This document shows, one piece after another, positions 42,254-49,942 of a DNA stretch of 49,942 nucleotides. Positions within the stretch are counted from its first letter, which is position 1; every line of letters starts with the position of its first letter. This DNA comes from Singulisphaera sp. (GTDB taxonomy: Bacteria > Planctomycetota > Planctomycetia > Isosphaerales > Isosphaeraceae). The position numbers and the translations under genes are program-made. The notes beneath the pieces are model-generated. The model saw nothing but the letters and a program-made list of their open reading frames with translations. It was not told the DNA's origin and made no database searches. The stretch lies in assembly GCA_027451445.1 (NCBI GenBank), contig DAIDJG010000062.1, positions 1-49,942 on the forward strand, in the 5' to 3' direction.

Positions 42254-45200
42254 ATGCGTGATCATATTTCCAGAATCTTGATCATCTGTTGTCTGACGGT
42301 ATTAGGCCTAGCATGCTTTGAACGGGCGTTGTTCGAAGGTGAGCAATTTGGCTACCGCGACGCCGCGCACTTTTATTACCCGCTCTACCAGCGCGTCCAG
42401 GACGATTGGAATGCAGGCCGATGGCCGCTCTGGGAGCCGGAGGAGAACGGCGGGATGCCCTTGCTGGGAAACCCGACGGCGGCCGTCCTCTATCCGCTAA
42501 AGGTGATCTATGCCGCCTTCCCTTATCCGTGGGCTGCCCGTTTGTACGTGGTGGTTCACACGTTGATCGCCTTCGCCGGCACATACCGGCTGCTTCGCTA
42601 CTGGGGAACGAGCCCGACGGGTTCGGGCCTCGCCGGACTGAGTTACGCGTTCGGTGCCCCGATCTTATTTCAGTACTGCAACATCATTTATCTGGTCGGC
42701 GCCGCATGGCTCCCCTGGGGATTCCAAGCCGTCGATCGCTGGCTGCGGCTCGGTCGACGCGCGGGGCTGCTGGAGCTTGCCGTGGTCCTCGCCCTCGAAA
42801 CTCTCGGGGGCGACCCGGAAATTGCCTACGTGACGGGTCTCTGCGCGGGAGGGTACGCGATTGGCTTGACCTGGGCGCGCAAGCAACGCGACCGCGCGGT
42901 CGCATTTCGATTCGCTCCGGTCATCATGGTGGGTCTCGTCCTCCTGGTGGCCTGGGTGGTGCTGACGTTGTTTCTGGCCCACTGGCTGCCTCGCTTCCGA
43001 CCCTCGCCTCTCAGTCCACCGGTCCGAGCCCTGCCCTGGATGCGCTACGTTCCGCTCGGAGTTGCCCTGGCCTGGGGCCTGTCCGGGCTGAATATCTTTC
43101 TTCGCTGGCGACGCGGTCGCGCGGGGGTGGTTCTCTTCCCCATGCTGGTCGGTCTCGCGGCCTCGGCCGTGCTTGCGATCGGTCTGACCGCCGTCCAACT
43201 CTTTCCGGTCGTTGAGTTCACACGACAAAGCGCCCGCGCGGCTGATGTCGCCGTGCATGACATTTACCACTTCAGCCTCGAGCCGGTGCGGCTCGTGGAG
43301 TTCTTATGGCCGAACGCCTTCGGCACGCTCTTTCGCGGCAACCGAAGCTGGCTTCCCATCGTCTACACAGGGGTCGTTCGTGCGAAGATCTGGGTTCCCT
43401 CGCTCTATCTCGGCGGGCCGACGATTCTGCTCGCGCTGGCTGCATTCGCCGTCCGCAACGGGCCTCCCTGGCGCGTGTGGTTGTCGATCGTTGGCGTTCT
43501 GAGCCTCGTGCTGGCGTTCGGCGAGTACACGAGCCCGATCTGGTGGGGACGATTCAACCCCGAAGTGCGTAGCCTCGTCGGCCCCCACGATCCTGAAGAC
43601 ACCACGCCCTTGCGCCAGGACCTGAACCTCCGCGATGGTGACGGTAGTCTCTACTGGTTCCTGGCGACGATCGTGCCCGGGTTCAAGCAATTCCGCTTTC
43701 CCAGCAAGCTCTTGAGCTTCACGGCGCTCGCCGTCGCTGGATTGGCCGGGATCGGTTGGGACTCAGCCCGATCGGGGCAGACCCGTCGTGTGCTTCTGCT
43801 CGCCCTGATGCTCGCGTTGGTCAGCCTTTTCCTCGCGGGTCTCGGATTATCGCAGCAAGGCTCATTCATTCGAACACTTTCCCAAAACGGCGCGAAGCTC
43901 GCCTCATCGTTTGGGCCGTTCGATGCCGCTGGTGCTTTTCAAGAGACTGTACGGTCGCTCGTTCACTCGGCGGTCATCGCATGCGCGTTTGCCTTCGTCC
44001 TGTTTCGCCTGGGACGCGGTGGGCGAGTTCAGCGGTACGATGCGCTCATCATGATCGTGCTGACGCTGGACCTCGCGCTGGCGAATGTCCGGATCGTGCT
44101 CACGGTGCCCCAATCCGACCTGGAGGGGAAACCGGAGCTCATCAAACGGATCGAGGATGCCGAGCGTGAGAAACCCGCGGAGGGACCGTTCCGGATTCAT
44201 CGCACGCCGGTCTGGGATCCGATTGCCTGGAGGCTCGAGCCATCGTCGAACCGCGTCCGCGACCTGGTGCGTTGGGAGCGCGCGACGATCCAGCCGAAGT
44301 ACGGGCTTGGCTGGGGCGTCGAATACACGAGAACGCTCGGCGTGGCCGAGTTGTACGACTACGAATGGTTTTTCGCGGCTTTCTACCGGATTCCGAGTGA
44401 GCAACTTGCGCGTACGCTGGGTGCGCCCGTCGGCGAAAAGATGGTCGTCGCAACGCGCCGGGGTTACGACCTCTGGAATACGCGCTACTTCGTGATTCCG
44501 TATGTCGCGCGCTGGAAGGAAGAGCATCGGGGGATCGCCTCGTTTCTGCCCGACTCCGAGCGAGTCTACCCACCGCTTGACGAGTTCGAGGGGGCAACGG
44601 GTCGAGAGAAACAAATCGAGTGGTCGGAGCGAGTCGACTACCAGATCCTGCGCAACCTTGCCGCTTACCCGCGTGCCTGGGTGGTCCACAGCGTACGGAG
44701 CACGCGACCGATCGAGGGACTCGACCGCGAGTCGCGCGCCGAGCCGATGATGGACATGCTTTACCAGGGCGATGTGCTCTGGAACGAGCTGGGGCGCCAG
44801 GTGCATGACCCTCGAACCGTTGTTTGGCTCGACCAGCTCAGTGCCATCGAGCTCCGCAACTACCTTCGTGGGTCGCCCGTCCGCGAGTCCGAGACGGTCA
44901 AAGTCACGCGGCACGACTCGCAGCAAGTTGAGCTCGATGTTTCGCTCGACTCGCCCGGCGTCGTGATCCTGGCCGACATTTATTATCCGGGCTGGACCCT
45001 GACGATCGACGGTAAGCCCGCCCCCGTCTACCGCGCCAACCGCATGATGCGGGGGGCCGGTGTCCTCTCGGGAAAGCACCATCTGGTCTATACGTACCGG
45101 CCGGCATCGTTCCGAGTGGGAGGGTTCATCACAATCGCATCGCTGGTGTTTCTCGCCCTTTGCTGCGTTGCAGAAGTGTGGCGCAGGATGAAAGGGAGGG

Positions 45201-45262
45201 CCGAAGGCGGCTCTTCAACCGACACCCGTCCCTTGCCTGGGACAAACCAGGTGTTAGATTGA
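42254..45262 (+). CDS. YfhO-type large membrane protein
   Basis: A 1002-residue membrane protein of the YfhO family (GT-C fold-like). About 12 or more membrane segments cover residues 1 to about 620. AHFYYPLYQRVQDDWNAGRWPLWEP is the conserved region after the first segment, with the acidic residue of GT-C enzymes. A large outer domain follows to about 950. The typical YfhO end is ADIYYPGWTLTIDGKPAPVYRAN with a last membrane segment near 965. YfhO in Firmicutes is needed to glycosylate lipoteichoic acid, but the planctomycete substrate is unknown. GGGGGA lies nine bases upstream of the ATG. Confidence 0.88.
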   Translation: MRDHISRILIICCLTVLGLACFERALFEGEQFGYRDAAHFYYPLYQRVQDDWNAGRWPLWEPEENGGMPLLGNPTAAVLYPLKVIYAAFPYPWAARLYVVVHTLIAFAGTYRLLRYWGTSPTGSGLAGLSYAFGAPILFQYCNIIYLVGAAWLPWGFQAVDRWLRLGRRAGLLELAVVLALETLGGDPEIAYVTGLCAGGYAIGLTWARKQRDRAVAFRFAPVIMVGLVLLVAWVVLTLFLAHWLPRFRPSPLSPPVRALPWMRYVPLGVALAWGLSGLNIFLRWRRGRAGVVLFPMLVGLAASAVLAIGLTAVQLFPVVEFTRQSARAADVAVHDIYHFSLEPVRLVEFLWPNAFGTLFRGNRSWLPIVYTGVVRAKIWVPSLYLGGPTILLALAAFAVRNGPPWRVWLSIVGVLSLVLAFGEYTSPIWWGRFNPEVRSLVGPHDPEDTTPLRQDLNLRDGDGSLYWFLATIVPGFKQFRFPSKLLSFTALAVAGLAGIGWDSARSGQTRRVLLLALMLALVSLFLAGLGLSQQGSFIRTLSQNGAKLASSFGPFDAAGAFQETVRSLVHSAVIACAFAFVLFRLGRGGRVQRYDALIMIVLTLDLALANVRIVLTVPQSDLEGKPELIKRIEDAEREKPAEGPFRIHRTPVWDPIAWRLEPSSNRVRDLVRWERATIQPKYGLGWGVEYTRTLGVAELYDYEWFFAAFYRIPSEQLARTLGAPVGEKMVVATRRGYDLWNTRYFVIPYVARWKEEHRGIASFLPDSERVYPPLDEFEGATGREKQIEWSERVDYQILRNLAAYPRAWVVHSVRSTRPIEGLDRESRAEPMMDMLYQGDVLWNELGRQVHDPRTVVWLDQLSAIELRNYLRGSPVRESETVKVTRHDSQQVELDVSLDSPGVVILADIYYPGWTLTIDGKPAPVYRANRMMRGAGVLSGKHHLVYTYRPASFRVGGFITIASLVFLALCCVAEVWRRMKGRAEGGSSTDTRPLPGTNQVLD

Positions 45263-45327
45263 GGGGCCGTCAGAATTCAGGGTTTCAAGCACTGTTGACG
45301 TTCACCAACACCTGCCCGAGTCATCGC

Positions 45328-46017
45328 ATGGCACACACACCACGGATCGCGTTCGTTGCGTTCTTCCTGTTGAGCGCTAGTTCTTATGCCCAAACGCCGA
45401 AACAGCCCAAGGTGGCACCCGGTCCGATGGAGCCGAACTGGGACGTGATCTTGAAGGAACGCTATGGACTTTCGATGTTCGACGACCTGCTGAATCCCGT
45501 GAAGACCACACCCGAGGCCACGCCCGGCCTGTTCAAGAGAGCCGGTTCAGGGCCCATCACCTACACGCCCGTCATCGCCCTGGGACTGGTAACGACCACG
45601 CGCGGTGGTTGGTACACACCCGGGCCGAGCGACAAGTCGCCCAACAAGCACGACCTATGGTCGTACACCCAGCGCAACACGACCGAGGACCTTCAAACCG
45701 GCAAGAACCTCCCGCCAACGCTCGCCGAAGGATCCAAAACATCCTTCGATCCGGGTGACGCTCCGTTTGGAGTCTGGGCGGGAAACGACGGCTTTACGGA
45801 TGGCGGCGTCTACACGCAGCCCCAGGTCGTGGCTGCCGTCAACCAGCGTCTGGCAAAACAGCCGTACAAGGCCATGATCTATCCGAACAAGGATAAGGCG
45901 ACGGGGAAGATCATCCCGCATAGCTATTTGATCGGATGGGAATATTCGACAAATGATGATTTTCAGGATGTCGTTTGCCGGATTGACAATGTTGATCTCG
46001 TGGACGAATCGAAATAG
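45328..46017 (+). CDS. Secreted protein of unknown function
   Basis: A 229-residue protein with a signal peptide (MAHTPRIAFVAFFLLSASSYAQTPKQ). No family is recognised. Landmarks are ERYGLSMFDDLLNP, TYTPVIALGLVTTTRGGWYTPG, and GDAPFGVWAGNDGFTDGGVYTQP. The end, SYLIGWEYSTNDDFQDVVCRIDNVDLVDES, looks like a beta-sandwich edge, as seen in planctomycete secreted proteins. The ATG at 45328 makes a good signal peptide; the longer frame overlaps the YfhO gene and is rejected. It lies 65 bases after YfhO on the same strand and may be co-transcribed. Confidence 0.7.
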   Translation: MAHTPRIAFVAFFLLSASSYAQTPKQPKVAPGPMEPNWDVILKERYGLSMFDDLLNPVKTTPEATPGLFKRAGSGPITYTPVIALGLVTTTRGGWYTPGPSDKSPNKHDLWSYTQRNTTEDLQTGKNLPPTLAEGSKTSFDPGDAPFGVWAGNDGFTDGGVYTQPQVVAAVNQRLAKQPYKAMIYPNKDKATGKIIPHSYLIGWEYSTNDDFQDVVCRIDNVDLVDESK

Positions 46018-46076
46018 GCGTCGCTTGGGACCTTCCTGCATGATTGGTGGGAGACACTGAGTCGCCAGGAGGTCCC

Positions 46077-46397
46077 ATGTCGCATTTGTATTCAAACGCG
46101 GAGAGCAACAGTCGCCGTCTATCCCTCGAGGAGCGCTGGGAAACGCTGATGTCGCGCTTCAGGCGACGTCCGAGGCGCAAGCGAGGGAAGGCAATCGAGA
46201 TCCAACATCGTGAGTCCGTGCCCCTTGCGCTTGCTGGGAAGTGGATCGCCTGGTCGCCTGACGGACTTCGCATCGTTCTTTCAGCAAACACTCTGAAAGA
46301 GGTGTGTGCGGAGGCGAAACGCCTCGGTTACGAGGACTTGATCTACGAGGGCATACCCAGACATTTCCGCAACCGTGGGGTTGAGATAGACTCGTGA
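46077..46397 (+). CDS. DUF5678-like protein paired with a truncated retropepsin
   Basis: A 106-residue basic protein. The centre reads LALAGKWIAWSPDGLRIVLS followed by a helix (TLKEVCAEAKRLG) and IYEGIP. This matches the protein at 11326-11583 in pattern and position. The N-terminal half is Arg/Lys-rich (RFRRRPRRKRGK). AGGAGG lies four bases before ATG 46077. Its stop overlaps a GTG (GTGA, 46394-46397) that begins the retropepsin reading frame, so the two were one translational unit. Confidence 0.65.
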   Translation: MSHLYSNAESNSRRLSLEERWETLMSRFRRRPRRKRGKAIEIQHRESVPLALAGKWIAWSPDGLRIVLSANTLKEVCAEAKRLGYEDLIYEGIPRHFRNRGVEIDS

Positions 46398-46543
46398 GGC
46401 TTGATTACGCGGAATTTGACGTTTCTCCGAGTCCGGCTGATCGCTCTCATCACATTTGGCGGCCGGTCGTTCCGCTCCAGGTGTTCGGCCTGTCAGGAAA
46501 GCTCCAATTGACGGGGATCCTCGACACCGGCTCAGTGGAGTAG
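46394..46543 (+). pseudogene. Truncated retropepsin-like gene, stopped just after DTG
   Basis: A 49-codon frame starts at a GTG that overlaps the upstream stop by four bases. It reads VRLDYAEFDVSPSPADRSHH and ends LTGILDTGSVE before TAG. It aligns with the start of the 164-residue copy at 10829-11323 (MRFAYSPQW, PSPAERSQRIY, LGTLDTGAVE). The catalytic DTG is the last conserved part; everything after it, including the second motif, is missing. Downstream sequence has no resemblance to the rest of the family. A mutated or decayed gene is most likely. A small peptide made on purpose cannot be excluded. Confidence 0.7.
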
Positions 46544-46736
46544 CGGTCGGAGCTGGCATGGATCGTTCGCTTCGGATGTGCCCTGGTAACTGTCTGGGTC
46601 GTATCCTTTCTCGTTTTTTACCTGCTAATGCCCGAGACTGTACTCAGGCCTCGTCCATTGACCCCGATACCGGTGCTTCCAGCGATTCCTTCTCCAACGC
46701 ACTCATTCTCTGCGCCTCCAACACCACCCGAGAACG
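46544..46736. other. Intergenic region after the truncated retropepsin
   Basis: About 190 bases before the UlaG-like gene. One frame (same as the truncated gene) reads a hydrophobic stretch ALVTVWVVSFLVFYLLMPE then a Pro-rich run, without a credible start. It could be the remnant of another gene or chance. No terminator is seen. Confidence 0.35.
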
Positions 46737-47582
46737 ATGATCAAACCATTTCGCCCGGGCGCGCAACTCCTCGATGAGATTGGCGCAGAACGGATATCGG
46801 CAAGAAGCCTCGCCGTGTGGTGGCTCGGCCAAAGCGGCTATGTCATTAAGTCGCCACGCGCAACCCTGGTCGTCGACCCCTACCTTTCCGAACACCTCAC
46901 CCAAAAATACGCCGGCACCTCCAAGCCCCACATCCGCATGACCCCCGCCCCCTTTCGCGGGCACGAGTTGAAGGGCGTGGACCTCATCCTCGCCAGCCAC
47001 AAGCACTCCGACCACCTTGATCCCGGGACGGTCCCCGACCTCCTCGCCGCCTCGCCTGCTGCGAAGTTGGGCCTCCCCGAATCTCTCCTCGACCATGCGC
47101 TCTCCCTCGGACTTCCGGCCGATCGCCTCATTCCGCTCGATGCGGGCTCGGTATTCGAGCTTGCCGGGTTTCGGATCCGGGCGATCCCGTCCGCGCACGA
47201 AGGGCTCGACACCGATGACCGCGGACGCCATCTTTATTTGGGGTTCGTCATCGAGACCGAGGGCTTGAGGCTGTATCATAGTGGCGACAGCGTGGCCTAC
47301 GACGGCCTGGACGACTGGCTCGGCCCCGCATCCTTCGACGTGCTTTTCCTGCCGATCAATGGTCGGGATCCCGCGCGAGGAGTGCCCGGAAACATGTCGG
47401 CCGCCGAGGCGGTCGACCTAGCGAGCCGAGTCAAACCTCGTTACATTGTGCCTCATCACTACGACATGTTCACTTTCAATACTGTCCCGGTCGCCGTTTT
47501 TGAGGACGAGGCGAAGCGCCTGCCTGAGGGGGTTACACCCCGCGTCCTGAAATGCGGCGAGCGTTGGGAGATCGCATCGTGA
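46737..47582 (+). CDS. Metallo-beta-lactamase-fold hydrolase (UlaG-like)
   Basis: A 281-residue metal hydrolase of the UlaG/L-ascorbate 6-phosphate lactonase-like branch. The metal motif is SHKHSDHLDP (HxHxDH). Other metal residues are likely at SAHEG, HSGDSVAYDG and PHHYDMF. WWLGQSGYVIKSPRATLVVDPYL opens the fold. It hydrolyses a lactone or phosphoester; the exact substrate is unknown. The last codons overlap the xylulokinase GTG by four bases (GTGA), so both are in one operon, consistent with a sugar-acid or pentulose pathway (inference). Confidence 0.85.
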   Translation: MIKPFRPGAQLLDEIGAERISARSLAVWWLGQSGYVIKSPRATLVVDPYLSEHLTQKYAGTSKPHIRMTPAPFRGHELKGVDLILASHKHSDHLDPGTVPDLLAASPAAKLGLPESLLDHALSLGLPADRLIPLDAGSVFELAGFRIRAIPSAHEGLDTDDRGRHLYLGFVIETEGLRLYHSGDSVAYDGLDDWLGPASFDVLFLPINGRDPARGVPGNMSAAEAVDLASRVKPRYIVPHHYDMFTFNTVPVAVFEDEAKRLPEGVTPRVLKCGERWEIAS

Positions 47583-49117
47583 GCGTCACGCTGGGGATTG
47601 ACATCGGCACGTCTGGAACGAAGACGCTGGCCATCGACGAACGGGGTGCAATCCTCGCGTCCGCATCGGCCGAGTACCCGTGCGATCACCCACGCCCCGG
47701 CTGGTCGGAGCAGGATCCGCAACTCTGGTGGGACGCGACCGTCAAGACCGTCCAGGCAGTGCTTGTGCAAGGGCGTTTCAAAGCCGACGACGTTGCCGGT
47801 ATTGGGCTCAGCGGCCAGATGCACGGCTCGGTTTTTCTTGATGACGCCGGCCAGGTAATCCGCCCTGCTCTGCTGTGGAACGATCAACGCACGGCCGCCG
47901 AGTGCGCCGAGATCGAGGAACGCGCCGGTGGGCGCGAGGCGCTGGTGCGGATGGTTGCGAACCCGGCCTTGACCGGCTTCACGGCACCCAAACTTCTGTG
48001 GGTCCGCAAACACGAGCCAAAGGCGTGGGACCGCGTGCGCCAGGTGCTCCTTCCGAAGGATTACATCCGCTATCGGCTCACCGGCACCTACGCGACGGAA
48101 GTGAGCGACGCCTCGGGCACACTGATGCTGGACGTTGCCAATCGGCGCTGGAGCACTGAGCTGCTTGGGAAGCTGGATCTGGACCCGAAGCTCTTGCCTC
48201 CGTGCTATGAAAGCCCCGAAGTGTCGTCGCAGGTGAGCGGGCAAGGTGCCAACGCGACGGGACTCAAGCCGGGCACCCCGGTTGTGGGCGGCGGTGGCGA
48301 TCAGCCGGCTGGCGCCGTCGGTAATGGAATCGTGCGGCCGGGTGTCGTCTCGGCCACGATGGGAACCTCGGGCGTCGTTTTCGCCCATACCGCGGAGCTC
48401 GGCTTCGATCCTCTGGGCCGGCTTCAGAGAGGCTGTCACGCGGTCCCGGGCGCATTTCACGTGATGGGTGTCGTCCTCGCCGCGGGCGGTAGTCTGCAAT
48501 GGTTCCGCAACGAACTGGGCAAGGCGGAGATGGCGCTCGCGAAGGAACGGGGCATTGATCCCTATTTCATCCTGTCCGACGAGGCCGCCACGGTTGGCCC
48601 TGGTGCCGAGGGCTTGTTCTTCCTCCCCTACCTCACCGGCGAACGCACGCCCCACTTCGATCCTGACGCCAAGGGGGCCTGGATCGGGCTTACGGTTCGT
48701 CATGGACGAGGCCACTTGATCCGCAGCATCCTCGAAGGCGCGGCGTACGCGATGCGCGACAGTCTGGAGCTCATTCGCGAAATGGGCACGGCCATCCATC
48801 AAATCCGCGTCTCCGGCGGAGGGGCGCGCAACCCACTTTGGCGCCAGATTCAAGCTGATGTGTATGGGCACGACGTTCATACGTTGCAGTCGACCGAAGG
48901 CCCTGCGCTCGGCGTCGCGATCCTTGCGCAAGTGGGAACCGGCGGCTACGCGAGCGTCGCCGAGGCGTGCGATGCGATCATCCGGCTCGAGGACCGAACC
49001 AGCGTCGATCCCAAGGGAGAGATGTTCTACAATCGAGGGTATGTTCTCTATCGGCAGCTCTACCACGATCTTCGCGCGTCGTTCCAGAAGATCGGGAAGC
49101 TCGTCGGCGAGTCCTAA
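47579..49117 (+). CDS. xylB: Xylulokinase
   Basis: A 512-residue FGGY-family sugar kinase. The ATP-binding phosphate loop LGIDIGTSGTKTLAID is at the N-terminus. GLSGQMHGSVFLD and LWNDQRT define the xylulokinase branch. GGGGDQPAGAVGNGIVRPG holds the catalytic aspartate, and VSGGGARNPLWRQI closes the ATP site. It phosphorylates D-xylulose to xylulose 5-phosphate. The start is the GTG at 47579, which overlaps the stop of the UlaG-like gene by four bases; an in-frame start further upstream adds nine residues without support. The fucose/arabinose-isomerase-family gene is elsewhere (36185-37702). Confidence 0.93.
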   Translation: MSVTLGIDIGTSGTKTLAIDERGAILASASAEYPCDHPRPGWSEQDPQLWWDATVKTVQAVLVQGRFKADDVAGIGLSGQMHGSVFLDDAGQVIRPALLWNDQRTAAECAEIEERAGGREALVRMVANPALTGFTAPKLLWVRKHEPKAWDRVRQVLLPKDYIRYRLTGTYATEVSDASGTLMLDVANRRWSTELLGKLDLDPKLLPPCYESPEVSSQVSGQGANATGLKPGTPVVGGGGDQPAGAVGNGIVRPGVVSATMGTSGVVFAHTAELGFDPLGRLQRGCHAVPGAFHVMGVVLAAGGSLQWFRNELGKAEMALAKERGIDPYFILSDEAATVGPGAEGLFFLPYLTGERTPHFDPDAKGAWIGLTVRHGRGHLIRSILEGAAYAMRDSLELIREMGTAIHQIRVSGGGARNPLWRQIQADVYGHDVHTLQSTEGPALGVAILAQVGTGGYASVAEACDAIIRLEDRTSVDPKGEMFYNRGYVLYRQLYHDLRASFQKIGKLVGES

Positions 49118-49144
49118 CTCGGTGAACCCCCTGGCGAGGTAGAG

Positions 49145-49942
49145 ATGAGTCGCCGTACGAGCCCCTCCCCGGCCCGCCCCGCGGCTCAGCGTCCCGCGCC
49201 GGCCGAACCGAGACCCGAAGGTCAGCGCGCACCGTTCTGGAACCGGACGCGCGTGATCCTGGTCGTTGTGTTGCTGCTGACTCTCCATTTGACCCTGGCG
49301 GTCCGGAGTCTCGTGCGTGAGAACCCGACCATTGATGAGGTACTTCACCTGCCCGCCGGAATCACGTACTGGCAAAAAGGCACGTTTCGGCTCTACCGAC
49401 ACAACCCGCCTCTCTTCAAACTGGTGGCCGCTCTGCCGGTGCTCGGGTCAGGGCTGGTGATGGACCCCCTGTACAGGTCGCGCTACTGGCTCCATGAGCC
49501 ACCGAACAAGGCTGGCTTCGGGCATGAATTCGAGCTCATCAATTCCGCGAGTTTCTTTGAGATCTTCACCCGCGCGCGGCTCTTGATGCCGCTGTTCTCG
49601 CTGGTCGGCGCGCTGACGGTCTTTGCGTGGTCCAGGAAGCTTTACGGCGTTACTGGAGGTGTCATCAGTCTCGTTCTCTGGGTGCTTTGCCCGAACATCC
49701 TCGCGCACACTCGGTTGATCACGTCGGATGTGAGTGCCTGCTCGTTTGGCGTCCTGGCGACCTTGGGATTCTGGTTCTACCTCAAACAACCATCGTGGCG
49801 GCGAGCGGCGCTTTGCGGACTTCTTCTTGGCCTCGCGCAGCTCACCAAGTTCAGCCTGCTGCTGCTCTACGCAATCTGGCCGCTCCTCTGGCTGATCCAG
49901 GAGGTGGCCACGCCTGGCGCTGCTCGAGAACATGGACGACGG
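49145..49942 (+). CDS. GT39/PMT-like membrane glycosyltransferase (partial, continues beyond window)
   Basis: The first 266 codons of a membrane protein; no stop is met before the end of the window. A Pro/Arg-rich N-terminus (about 33 residues) is followed by a membrane segment (RVILVVVLLLTLHLTLAV). The luminal-loop motif NPTIDEVLHLPAGITYWQKG follows, with the acidic D-E pair of GT39-type enzymes. Then comes RLYRHNPPLFKLVAALPVL. Further membrane segments start at about 165, 185, 205 and 235. Such enzymes transfer sugars from a lipid carrier outside the cytoplasm. GAGGTAGAG directly precedes the ATG, and the gene starts 27 bases after xylB, so it may belong to that operon. Confidence 0.85.
   Translation, partial: MSRRTSPSPARPAAQRPAPAEPRPEGQRAPFWNRTRVILVVVLLLTLHLTLAVRSLVRENPTIDEVLHLPAGITYWQKGTFRLYRHNPPLFKLVAALPVLGSGLVMDPLYRSRYWLHEPPNKAGFGHEFELINSASFFEIFTRARLLMPLFSLVGALTVFAWSRKLYGVTGGVISLVLWVLCPNILAHTRLITSDVSACSFGVLATLGFWFYLKQPSWRRAALCGLLLGLAQLTKFSLLLLYAIWPLLWLIQEVATPGAAREHGRR

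Noticed and set aside
46544-46736. Separate small membrane protein gene
   Set aside because: A hydrophobic frame exists (ALVTVWVVSFLVFYLLMPE) but has no credible start codon or ribosome site.
47459-49402. Minus-strand open frame of 647 codons
   Set aside because: Antisense to xylulokinase; no motif and an Arg/His-rich composition typical of shadow frames.

Overview
The window looks like chromosome from a high-GC member of the Planctomycetes, most likely an Isosphaeraceae- or Gemmataceae-type organism. That assignment is inference. It rests on high GC, a hopanoid set (shc, hpnH, hpnG), a split complex I cluster, a YfhO-type giant membrane protein, stand-alone BON and CHAD proteins, retropepsin/DUF5678-like gene pairs, and many short hairpin repeats between genes. 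No rRNA, CRISPR array, prophage or intact insertion sequence was seen. There is one tRNA, tRNA-Ser(GCT), at 11932-12020 on the minus strand.

Positions 1-13300 are mostly minus-strand and dominated by signalling. They hold an HPr-like phosphocarrier, a BON protein, a hybrid PAS-GAF-kinase-receiver protein, and a tightly coupled operon (CheB-type methylesterase with a zinc ribbon, NarX/DegS-type kinase, NarL-type regulator). Next comes a CheB-CheR-coiled coil-PAS fusion. No receptor, CheA or CheW is in view, so these Che modules probably serve a non-motility pathway. A two-gene DUF5678-like/retropepsin pair, the tRNA, a tyrosine-phosphatase-like protein and a 52-residue ribbon-helix-helix-like protein follow.

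Positions 13300-22400 carry a transglutaminase, a secreted multi-BON protein, a CHAD protein and the hopanoid operon shc-hpnH-hpnG (minus strand), which makes and begins to modify hopanoids. Positions 23000-28700 carry nuoA-H-J-K-N, membrane-arm subunits of complex I without nuoL, nuoM or any peripheral-arm gene. A HEPN-like small protein follows. NuoN has a long Lys/Ala/Pro-rich tail.

Positions 28800-49942 are mixed metabolism and envelope. They include an Eis-like acetyltransferase, a GT2 glycosyltransferase coupled to an unrecognised 538-residue protein, a TPR membrane protein, a fucose/arabinose-isomerase-family enzyme and a flavoprotein with an altered active site. A FlK-like thioesterase, a 2[4Fe-4S] ferredoxin, a di-haem peroxidase lipoprotein, YfhO and a secreted unknown follow. 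The end holds a second DUF5678-like/retropepsin pair (the protease cut short just after its DTG motif), an UlaG-like hydrolase coupled to xylulokinase, and the start of a GT39-like glycosyltransferase that runs off the window.

The most unusual signals are the duplicated DUF5678-like/retropepsin module with one broken copy, a 20-base repeat that supplies the stop codon of two unrelated genes, several families of long intergenic hairpins, the flavoprotein without its second redox cysteine, and the NuoN tail.
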